NCBI GenBank assembly: GCA_016490735.1
Contig: JAEMWC010000013.1
Span: 2,183,501 to 2,247,500, forward strand
DNA: 64,000 nucleotides
Direction: 5' to 3'
From: Pachyseris speciosa
Taxonomy: Eukaryota > Cnidaria > Anthozoa > Scleractinia > Pachyseridae
The position numbers and the translations under genes were made by a program. Of this stretch, positions 22,761 to 33,000 are shown in pieces. A model generated the notes under the pieces. It made no database searches, was not told where the DNA came from, and saw only the letters and a list, made by a program, of their open reading frames with translations. Each line of letters opens with the position of its first letter. Position 1 is the first letter of the stretch.

Positions 22761-23814
22761 CTTGGTTTTCAGTCACGCATAAGTCACGGAAGTAAAAAAA
22801 TTAAATCGTCAACCATTCAATAGATAAAGTCAAGAAATTGAGTTATTGTAGAGGAGTAATAAATTAACAATATGCCCAAGCTTCAGGGCTGTGAGACGTC
22901 CCGTCGTCGAGTTATTCTTCAAAATGTACCACTCAAACTTATTGGGTTTAGTATGGAAACGCCATGATGGAGCCCATCCATGGCGACCGGAAACGAGTGA
23001 GCTTACTAAAGCTATCTGAAAGGCTTTCGTCGCTCTGTTGAGCCTGCAAACTTTCACATACACGGTTCTCTTGTCATATTGGCTTTTAAAACCTCAAAAC
23101 ATACGGTGAATCACGGGGTTTTCATGTACGTGATATACTTGTGGGTACACAGGCAGCCCAAGCTCTCTTTATGAACCACACAAGGAACACAATATGGCGT
23201 CGAATTATAAGGGTTTGTACGGGATTTTCTACAAGATATCCATGAAGGTCGTTAAAAGTGAAAATATTCAATAAAAATGGCTTACCTTATTCCATACGTG
23301 TGTTGTTTACTCCTGGTGTCGTTATTTTACCGATTTAACTTGATTTAAGCGATTTTTTTGAATCCTGGTTTTCTCTTCATAAAGACGTCTTTATGAAGAG
23401 AAAACCAGGATTCAAAAAAATCGCTTAAATCAAGTTAAATCGGTAAAATAACGACACCAGGAGTAAACAACACACGTATGGAATAAGGTAAGCCATTTTT
23501 ATTGAATATTTTCACTTTTAACGACCTTCATGGATATCTTGTAGAAAATCCCGTACAAACCCTTATAATTCGACGCCATATTGTGTTCCTTGTGTGGTTC
23601 ATAAAGAGAGCTTGGGCTGCCTGTGGTGGGCAGACATCTGTTATGTCACATACTGTGAAAAACTATAAAATTCAAACTGCTCTGTTTTAAAAACAAAGCA
23701 AGGTACCGAGCTGAAAACGTGGAAGCAGATTCATTTCTAGTATGTCTTTGACGTGATGAAGATGCAAAAATGCAAAAGTCTGTTTGCTTTTGATGACGTC
23801 ATGTGAAAACCAAG
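22761..23814. mobile_element. Repeat family R1, copy B (split by a palindrome)
   Basis: It starts CTTGGTTTTCA and ends TGAAAACCAAG. It matches copy A at 7469-9177 on both sides of an inserted perfect palindrome (23148-23625). Copy A reads CTTGTGGGCAGACATC at this point and gives the empty site. Confidence 0.75.
23148..23625. repeat. Perfect 478-nt palindrome
   Basis: The sequence from CACAGGCAGCCC to GGGCTGCCTGTG equals its own reverse complement, with no spacer; the centre lies between 23386 and 23387 in AAAGACGTCTTT. The arms are 239 bp. Flanks read GTGGGTA on the left and GTGGGCA on the right, where the uninterrupted R1 copy has one GTGGGCA, so it looks like an insertion with about a 7-bp duplication. 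Confidence 0.9.
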
Positions 23815-24778
23815 AATATTCGTGACTCGTCCCAGTCTGTCAGAGGTTTTAGCCCTATCCACAAGACCAGACGTCTCCTATTTCCTTTGTTGCACGCGGA
23901 AAAGGGACGTCTGCGAAACAGTGTCGCTAATCGTGTTCCAGTATCCTGCTGTTTTCCCAGGATCTTGGGAAAGAACTGTGATTGGTAGCCAGATGGTGGT
24001 CTTTGTTCGAGCAAATTCTGATTGGTCTTTATCTAAAACTGATCTCATAATGTATGCATGCATTATGCCGCCCAAATTTGGCGGGGTTTCCATTAATCAA
24101 AGGCTCCTCTGAGGCAGCTCATGGATGCATCTTTCATCTACACTTGAGTAGTAATGCAACCTCTTTCCCAGAGTCTTCAAACTAGACAGTTTGTGATGTA
24201 TTCTCGCCGTCACGCAACCTCCCATCAAAGAGAGCGTTGTGTGACACCCCGAAAGTTACGGCATGGAAACTGTTTTTTGCAACAATATTGAATTACTTTC
24301 AAAAATAATTTTTATACTGATCGTTTATTTAAACCAAAGGATACAGACTTTCTGAACAAGATCGGTGTTTTGGGGCTAGCAGAATACGCGGCTTTCATTT
24401 AATTTACACACCATTGAATAAAAATAGCCTCCATTGTAATATGCCTCCGACTTGGAAAGCTATTTCAGACGAGTAATTGATCTCATCTTCAATAAATAAT
24501 TCAATACGTGCCTGTCTCAGTTTAAGCAGTAAAATCGATCATAGTTTTCTCCCACACCAAATGTATTACATGTCTAAATATGGGGGGTTTTTTGGTAGAA
24601 AAGCTCTGCTGGTTACTTTGTTTATGTTGATTCAGTGTAACGATTGCAACATAAGGTCTAAGCTTTAACCTGATATGCAACAACATACAGTACTCATCAT
24701 GTGACGGGTATTCAATCCATTAATGAATGTGCCAATCCTTTGCTCAAACGAATTATTTGATTTTGGTCCTTGCTTTAA

Positions 24779-26317
24779 GGGACACTGTCCCGGTAATGCA
24801 CACGCGCGAACGTCATCTGTAATCTGTCAAAAAAAACAATAGAACTGTCATATTGAGGCGCCAAGATTTGATCGATCGATTGTTGACATCCTTTGCTCGC
24901 GTTATAACAACCTCGTGAATTTACCTCATCTAGTCATGTTTTTACGGTAAGAAACGCGATTGATTCTGAATACTTTAACGGTCCATCGGAAATACAGTAA
25001 ACTACATTTGTTAAGATTTGCAAAGTGACCGAAATCATTCTTCAACGACAAATACAATTCAAGTTTTAGCTTTTTACGCAGCATTTCACAGCACTTGCGG
25101 TGAACTGTGAAGACTGCACATGTTAAACGCGTAAGTGTTTGTGGCTTTTACATTTCATCTCAGTAGAAAAATTCAGTCGCAGTTTCAAATAGAACATGTC
25201 TTGAGCTTTAAAACCATGTAAAAATTATGTTGGAACATGGAATTAAAAGCCGCTAAGGAAATTTCCAAACGTTCATAATTTTCAAACGTGCCGCTTAGCG
25301 AAAACGTCGTCACGTTCTTTTTTAACTAACGCGAAACAAATTGCGATCTTCATTTAGCGCTTTCTTGAACGGTCGTTCGGCAATTCAAATACTGCACTTC
25401 TGTAGCTTTTCAAAGAAACCTATAAAAGCAGAAATTTAACACGAGTTATGAATTTTTTCGCAAACAGACTCTTTGGTTATTTTAGAGTTCGTCCGCTCGA
25501 CTGTGAAGAGTTCAGATGTAACCGCGTAAGCGTTTGTCGAGTTTTCATCTTTAAAAAGATTCATTCATATTTTCAAATAGAACATGTCTTAGCTTCAAAC
25601 TGCAGTAAGATAATGTTTGAACATCGCATTTAACCTCAGGAAAATGCTTTTGAAACGTGGAATAATTTGCAAAAGTCCCCCGCTTGGCGGGAATCTTGTC
25701 AGGCTTTGGCCTTTCCTCAACGGTTGGTCGGAAAGAGAGGAGAGACCCAAATGATTTTATAACGACAAATATAACTCCACTTATGAATTTTTACGCATGC
25801 ATAATTGTTTGTTTACATTTTTTCGGATGACTGGCGAAGATTTCACTTTACCTTGCTCTCCTTCGCATTTCCAGCGACAGCAAATGCTGGGCGTAGGCTG
25901 TACAGACACCATTCCTTTAGCCGTTTTCATGTCTCATGGATTGCTTTATTTTTGTATATACTCTGCTATGCTGCTGGTTCCATTTCTGCTTATTCCTTTA
26001 ATTTCGCGATTATCTGAGCTTTTGGCGGGAGAAAGAAGCCTTCCACCGGCGCCATAGCGTTTTCATCCTCTCGGTCCTGCGTTCAACGGCATTAAAAACA
26101 ACTCAAAAAAATCCTGATTGCACGAAAATTGCAACCCAGCAAGAATTATGTATCATTAATCTATAGTTCTGAGAAGATTTAGGGTAATATCGAACTCAAT
26201 TGAGCACGATGCAGACGGATTTTTGAACGACTTTTTTCCTTCTCGCATCTTTTGATTTCGCGACAGGAAGAACAAAAATCAAAACTTTGAGCATGCGCAG
26301 AATCGGGATACTGTCCC
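24779..26317. mobile_element. Non-autonomous element with TTTAA flanks
   Basis: Ends GGGACACTGTCCCG and CGGGATACTGTCCC are inverted repeats flanked by TTTAA (24774-24778, 26318-26322). The flank fits a TTAA-type target (piggyBac or Kolobok style), but the class is uncertain. Two internal stretches about 375 bp apart (25064-25270, 25440-25640) resemble each other (CGCGTAAGYGTTTGT, TTTCAAATAGAACATGTCTT). A frame at 25797-26057 has a hydrophobic segment but no family match. Confidence 0.55.
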
Positions 26318-26940
26318 TTTAAGCGCCTGAGGATTTCCTTGCTTTCGGTCGCAGGGAGATTTATTTCCAAACACTCGGTGGCCATAGCATGCCTAGTTTT
26401 GTTATATAAACATATGCTTTTGGCGTTGTTTTCTCTCTGTTCTCTTGTCTGGATCTCCAACCGTGCCCTTCAGTGCTAGTGGCATCGAAATAACTTGTTT
26501 TGATTATTAAGACATTCATTCCTCCCTGCTGCATTCTTCCTTCGGGTGACAAGAAATATCGTCGATAGGAAAAGCAATTTCAACATCGCTTTTAAGATAT
26601 CAGCGGCAATTTTCGTCGATTTCCATCTTCAGTTCACGGAGCATGTGTACATAATCGTATGAGCTTTCCACTTTCCAACTCCACAAAGGTATATTCAAGA
26701 GGATCGGGCGAAAACGGATTATCCACTTTACAATCTTCACATGCTCTGATCGTCGCCATTCATATTAACTTCATGATACATAAACAGACCTAAACAGTCG
26801 AGAAAGAATCTACGCATTTCTACTACCCTCTGAAACTTGAAAACCGTGAGCAAAGTGGACTACGGGGACAAATACAATACTTACTAGGGGAGGCACAGAA
26901 GAAATGTTTAATCCAAGTTTAATGAATAAATTAATCAGAA

Positions 26941-26990
26941 TCGAGTGAGTGAGTAAGTGAGTGACTGAGTGAGTGAGTGAGTGAGTGAGT
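26941..26990. repeat. (GAGT)n microsatellite
   Basis: About twelve GAGT-like units with a few substitutions. Confidence 0.9.
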
Positions 26991-27193
26991 TACATCAAAC
27001 CTCATGGTATGACTACCTCATCCATGAGCTAAAACCGAACGGATCGAAACATACAATGTTAACTGTGTTTTTCAGCCATCGAAAAGTTGAGCGACAGAAA
27101 TCTTGTGCAAAGTCACAGAGCATTTAATGTTTACGATGAAATTGTTTCTGTTCAGTTCATTGTGCATCCCGGCAACATAAGCTTATATTTCAG

Positions 27194-27985
27194 TGTAAAC
27201 AGTGTTTCACGAAACTACAAAAGCGACATAGACTTCGCAACAACTTGAAAAAAATCGACGAGGAGATTTTCGAAGATTACCGTCGCAAATCTTTCAGGGG
27301 CACCCAACGACAAGTTTCGGTAGATATCTCTTCGGTGGAGGGTAGTTCGCCTAAGGCTTTCAGCGTCGATTTAAGAGTGCACTCGGATTCTCGTAAGTAA
27401 AACGTGGCCTAAAACTTCGTAATGTGGAAATCATAACCCCTGAGGTTTTCGGAAAGGTTGTTATTGCTGTTTTGGCAGTAAAAAATATCAGCTAGCATTT
27501 TCGGAAAGAAAAAAAGGTTCCCTAGAAAGTTAACTTCAACTAGTATTTTCTCAAAGAAAGATTTTGTTCCCTAAAACTTTCGTGCAATTAACATTTCAGC
27601 TAGGGAATCCGAACAGATCAAAGTTTTCTAGCTAACCAAAACATCACCTTAAACAGACTTCAAACACCATAATGTGCTTAAAAATGCCTTTACACAGCTT
27701 TTGGCTGCTTTGGCTCGTTGGGTGCCCCTGATCTTTTAAAGCAGGAGCATCGGCTCCTCCTGAGAAACGAATTCTTTTAGACGAATCTGGTTCCTCTTCG
27801 CCGAACGATATGGCTCCTCGCTAACGCTATCTTCAACACTCGTCAAGGTCTTCCCCACGCATTCTACACGCGTAATTCCCAATTCTCCTGTTAGCCCTGC
27901 AATCAATAAGCGAGTAGCTGAAGAGTCTGAAAATGAACATAATTACTGGTGCAAGTCAATGTTTCATTATTTATGCGAAATTTAA
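27194..27985 (+). pseudogene. Decayed Cys-motif gene exon, split by a MITE
   Basis: After an acceptor TATTTCAG the plus strand reads CKQCFTKLQKRHRLRNNLKK and IDEEIFEDYRRKSF up to 27295. A 434-bp MITE follows, and coding-like sequence resumes near 27738 with KAGASAPPEKRILLDESGSS. One frame change near 27822 leads to TRVIPNSPVSPAINKRVAEE, then stop TAA. The opening C-x2-C and basic helix, then a Ser/Pro-rich linker, resemble the uncharacterised cnidarian family suspected for the protein at 16945-17821. The C-terminal part is absent. Resemblance is from memory; the break-up is plain in the sequence. Confidence 0.5.
27296..27729. mobile_element. hAT-like MITE, copy 1
   Basis: Inverted ends AGGGGCACCCAACGA and CGTTGGGTGCCCCT. 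Flanks AATCTTTC and GATCTTTT agree at 6 of 8 positions, compatible with an 8-bp duplication. It interrupts the decayed Cys-motif exon. Confidence 0.7.
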
Positions 27986-28140
27986 AACCAAACAGCGGGA
28001 GACTGGAACACGATTAGCGACGCTGTTTCGCAGACGTCCCTTTCCGCGTGCAACAAAGGAAATAGGAGACGTCTGCAAGCAGACTACAAGATGGCGGCCA
28101 CACCGGTGAAAACTTCTACGGCGTTGAAGGTAGGAAAGGC

Positions 28141-28585
28141 AGGGGCACCCAACGACAAGTTTCAGTAGATATCTGTTCGGTGGAGGGTAGTTCGCCTTAG
28201 GCTTTCGGTGTCGATTAAAGAGTGCACTCGGATTTTCGTAACTAAAACGTGCCTAAAAGATTCGAAATTGGGAAATATTAGCCCCTGAGGTTTTTGGAAA
28301 GGTCATAATTGCTGTTTTTGGCGGTCAAAAACGTCAGCTAACATTTTCGGAAAGAAAATAGTTCTCTAGGAAGTTCGTGGAAAGTTCATTTCAGCTTGCA
28401 TTTTCTCAAAGGAAGATTTTGTTCCCTAACATTTTCGGGCAATTAAAATTTCAGCTAGGGAATCCGAACAGATGAACTTCTTCCTAGCTTAAGAAAACAT
28501 CGCTTTAAACAGACTTCAAACACCATAAGGCACTTAAAAATGCCTTTCTACAGCTTTTGGTTGATTTGGCTCGTTGGGTGCCCCT
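28141..28585. mobile_element. hAT-like MITE, copy 2
   Basis: Same family and orientation as 27296-27729, about 400 bp further on. Flanks GGAAAGGC and GGAAAGGG agree at 7 of 8 positions, an 8-bp duplication typical of hAT elements. Confidence 0.75.
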
Positions 28586-28855
28586 GGAAAGGGAGCGAAC
28601 AATTCACCCTGATGTGCTCATTTTCTTAATCGAACTTGAACTGGTCATACGATGTGGTATTTTTTGCAGTGGAAGACAAAATGATATACCAAAATGTAAA
28701 ACGCGCATTAATTTAGCTAGATCGAGCCGTTGTTTTTGTTCAATTGCACATTACGTCTGACCAAATCAAACCCCAGTCACCCGATGGGGTAATTCGATTG
28801 TGTTCGGCAATCGAACGCTATCGATTTGTCCAGTATATTTAAGTCTTATTTTACA

Positions 28856-28957
28856 GTGAAGATAATAAGCAAAGGACCGCCAACGATAACGCTGTAGATC
28901 TGTAGATCCTGCGTTTAACAGCGTTATCTTTGGCGGTCCCTTGCTTATTACTTTCAC
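28856..28957. repeat. Inverted repeat with 40-bp arms
   Basis: Arms starting GTGAAGATAATAAGCAAAGG and ending in the inverse lie either side of a 22-nt spacer containing a doubled TGTAGATC. A few mismatches are present. It is a small hairpin-forming MITE or similar. Confidence 0.7.
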
Positions 28958-30094
28958 TTGGACCGTAGGTCTTTACAGATCCGATATGCTGTGAATTTTT
29001 TAACATGGTTTTGTTCCGGGGGTTTTGTCCATGCGTTTTAATGTTAAGATTGGTAGTGGCCAATCTACATTTTTCTTTGCGAGACGCCATCGTGACACTT
29101 GGATTCCTTGCTATCCGAGCCACGTGGTGTGGCGTGGATCGGATGGCAAGAGAGTCCAGACCGAGAGTCCAAGGTACGGAACTTGACATCGTGAACGGAT
29201 TCATGCACAGGGAACCCAGACAATCTGCGTGTGTGAAACCTTACTGTGAATGGAACTGAGTTTATTTAATACACTCAATTTATGTTCCAAAACGTGATCT
29301 TTTCATTGCACTAATTAAAATCAAATTGTTCCAGTCTTTGTTCTAGTGTTAGAATTCGATCACACGATAAAAAAAAGCTAATGGGATATCTCAATGGGCA
29401 TCCGTGGCGAGTTATAAGAACCAGAAATTCGAGTTATCGGGGTAAATTTTGATCAAGGGAAACGAAACTTAGTTCGAGTTAGTGGGGTTTTCAAGTTATC
29501 CAAGTTCAAGTTAACCAAGTAAAAATGACTGAAAAGTTGGATCAAATCCAAGGGAATTGAGACTCAGTTCGAGTTAGCGGGGAAGTTCGACTTATCCGAG
29601 TTCGAGTTACCGGGGTTCTACTGTATTTTAATTACGGGTACACCATAGCTGTATAAATCGTCTGTAGAGTTTTTAGAGATAAATAATGGCTCGCCTTAAC
29701 CATTATTCCTGTCATATTTGATATTTTTGTTGCAACTTGGTCAATGTGATATTTTCATGTTAGCTCACCACCTATATACAAGCCCAAAACTTTTGTAGTG
29801 CGATTAGGTTCGATCGCGTTCGATTTGAGAATGGATGGCAAGATAATTGAAAAACAACGATCGACTTTGGGCTAGCGGTGGTGTTAAGCTTGTTCAGTTG
29901 AGCTCGATAAAAATCGAACGAAATCGAACTGTCTCACACAAATGTTCTGGTTCGATTGCGTTCGGTTATCGAACTAATCGAACCAAATCGATCAAGTTCG
30001 ATTATCGAACAGTTCTACTACTACTGACGTCGGGTTAACGACGTTCTCGTTTCTTCCACCGTCGCTTAACCCCTCTACTTTCTTTACTTAACAG
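28958..30094. other. Upstream region of MCT-B
   Basis: No exon recognised. Short repeated words around GAGTTAGCGGGG / GAGTTACCGGGG lie at 29417-29620 and end GGGGTTCTACTGTA, like a worn pogo-type MITE. TCGAAC-rich repeats occupy 29808-30016. An acceptor-like CTTAACAG directly precedes the MCT-B start codon, so a 5' UTR exon may lie upstream. Confidence 0.4.
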
Positions 30095-33000
30095 ATGGTT
30101 TCTACAGGAGATGATTCCAAATGCGGTTCTCAAGAAGACCCTGACAAACAGATTGAACAGTCGTCGGCGAACCAGAAGTCTTTTGAGCTGGACTCCTGCT
30201 GGTCTTGGTTCGTTTGCGTTGTATGTGCCTTTTGCAGCATCATCATAAGTGGTATCCCGTATAGCTACGGAATCTTTTTCCCGCTCTTTTGGACGAGTTT
30301 CAGCGAGGAAAAGCAAGAACAGGTACTTAGGTCTAATTAATACCTCATCTGTTACTCGCTTCCAGTTGTTGAGTATCAGCAATCCTAGACTACGAGCAAT
30401 TCCTCAAAAATCCCCAGCGTGCCCACTCACTTGATTCTTATTAATTTATTCATTAAACTTGGATGAAACAATTCTCGTGTCCCTCCCCCGGTAAGTCTCC
30501 TCGCGTCTCCTCGCAATCTCGGGCGCACGTGTATTTCTCCCGCCTCATATTTGGAGACTGGACTTCTCGCAGTCTGATTAGGATCGGCAAGGTTATTAAA
30601 ACATCACGACACTTCTTTTTTTCCTTTCTGCCAAGTCTGTGTACGTTTTCAAGTCTGTTTACTGTTCACTGGCCAGCCAGTTTTTGGCGTCACCGCCTAT
30701 AATCAGGGTATCAGCTCACTCGGATATCAAAAATTTCCTGGCATTTTCCTGCCGTTGCACTGACCACAAAGCGACTTTCACTGACCTCCCAAGATATATA
30801 TCTTATAATTATTATTAGATGTTTTGGCGTATAGTATCGCGGAGTATTTTTTACGGGTTGTGCTGTATTTTGACGAACCCGTAGAGTCAAAATACGAATA
30901 ACGAGTATAATTACTCCGCGGTACTTCACACCAAAACATCTAATAAGAGTTTTATTATCCAACTTATATTGCAAAAAAATAATTTATAGAAAGAAAAACT
31001 GCTTTCCAGAACTTTTGTGATAGGTTTTCAGTGCGCGCGCGTTGAAAAAAAAAAACCCGTAAAACAGGTTTTCTACAGTACAAGTATCCAAATGTACAAT
31101 ATCGCGGAATATTTGTTCACGCCTCGTGCGTTTTCTGTATAGTAACTAAAAGAATTGGATAATAAAAATTCTTAGGCAATAAAGCCCGCAATGTAGCCAA
31201 GGAAATCAATCTCTTTGCAGGGATCTTATGAAATGGCGTTACCTTGTAGAAACAAGGATTCTCCTTTCAAACTTAATGGCTAGCCAATAGTAAAATTCCC
31301 TGACTTTTCACTGACTTTCAGCTGGAATACAGAATTCCTCTGACTTGATACAAGATTCCTTGACTTATCCCTGGCCTTGAAAGAAATCTCTTTTTACCCT
31401 GATTTTCCCTGATCATGGCAACAATGTATAAATTTCTCCACCCTTTACGGGCTAAAAAAAAAGCAAATTTCCAAACAACCGGGAAACCAACCTTTGTGCG
31501 ACCAGTCTAAACCCTGAGCTTTGCATTGGAAATGTCCCAGTGTTCTTATAAGTAACAGTTATGTTATTTTCCCTTTGTCCTACAGCTTTGGTCGGCTCGC
31601 TGGCATTAGTTGGAGCAGGCCTTTATAGCATGTTCGTAGGTAAAGTGTACAACCGCATTGGTCCCACAAAAACCGCAACAGCTGGCTCTTTACTGTGCGT
31701 GGAAGTCTTCTGTTGACGTCACAGGGAACTAGCATTTATTTCTTAATATTCAGTTACGGCATATTGTTCGGCATCGCCTCTTGTTTTGTATACTTTCCTT
31801 TATTCTTAATGGTACCCCAATGCTTCGACAAAAGGCGCTCGCTCGCTATGGGGATCGTTGCTATGGGGCCGGGAGCCGGGTTGCTTGTAATGAGCCCCGT
31901 ATCACAGGCCATACTTGATGCACTTGAGTGGCGAAAGGCGTTCATGGCCATGGCTGGGATTGTTGGTATGACTTGCCCGCTACTTTGTGTGCTTGTACGC
32001 ACGCCAGATGACCGGCATTCACGACAAATCCAAGCAGTCAAGGATGGAAAGCTTTGTGATTTAACAGTCCTAAAAAATAAGCGCTTTTTTATTTACACTG
32101 TGGCAGCGTGTTTGGTGTATATTGGCCATTTTATCCCATCAGTTCACATGGTAAGTTAATTCGGTGAAATTAAAACAAAAGCCTGAAATGTTTTCCACTT
32201 ATTTTCGCAACTGTTGAAGTTGGTTTCATAATTTACAGCATCACGGATAGCCTACGTACAGGGTCTTCATTTGAGCAACATAGAGAGGATTTGTGCCTCG
32301 ATTAATGCCGCACCGTCAAAAAGTTACGGAATTGGGGCGAACGAGGGAAAGGAAGAGCTTGCAAAGGTCTCTGTGATTTGAGATCAGCCCTTTTCCGCTT
32401 GACTTAACTGTCACATCTTCAAAGTGGAATGAACCAATCAGAAATAACCGGAAATGACCCTTTGGGTCACCGTTCATTCAACCGTGTCACTTCGTTGAGG
32501 ACAAAATACCTGGGATCAACGTTTTCAAACCGTGTACCAGAGAGGGATTATCAACCGTTGACAAGTTGTGCGTTTTGCCGATCGGACGGAAATCCGTCAG
32601 TGTATGTTTTCGCCTGAGAGACAATTACGAAGGCACAGCCATTCGATGAAGCCGAATCCTAGAATCCATCGATTTAACAAGAAAACTTCGGCTGACAAAA
32701 TGCGCGCAGTGTGACCATATGAAAATAAGTGGACGTTTTATTTCGAGGTATGTAAACTTCTGGCGTCTGCTCCGTCTCAGTTTATCCAGCAAAACAGATC
32801 ATGGTTTTAGTATCCTTTGATAAAGTGATCTGTAGTCCCCGGGGGGGGGGGGGGGGGACTCCATATAATGGCCTAAACGGGGAGGCTCCGCCCGAAAGGG
32901 GTACCTTTTTCACGCTTCAGGTATATGAAAGGGTAGGGATTTCACGAGTCGAAGTATATGAAAGGGTAGGGAAATCTGTCATTTAGGTAGTGAAAAGGGC

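Larger units (their letters stand above)
23868..28075. mobile_element. Region bounded by about 70-bp inverted repeats, probable degraded DNA transposon
   Basis: The left repeat (about 23868-23940: GACGTCTCCTATTTCCTTTG, GGGACGTCTGCG, TCGTGTTCCAG) recurs inverted at 28003-28075 with few differences. Between them are a smaller element (24779-26317) and a decayed gene with Cys motifs (27194-27985). A clear target duplication was not found. Two gene-poor pieces (23945-24778, 26318-27193) hold no recognised coding sequence. Confidence 0.5.

Noticed and set aside
25797..26057. Frame with a hydrophobic segment
   Set aside because: It lies inside a non-autonomous TIR element, two frames are open at once, and no family is recognised.
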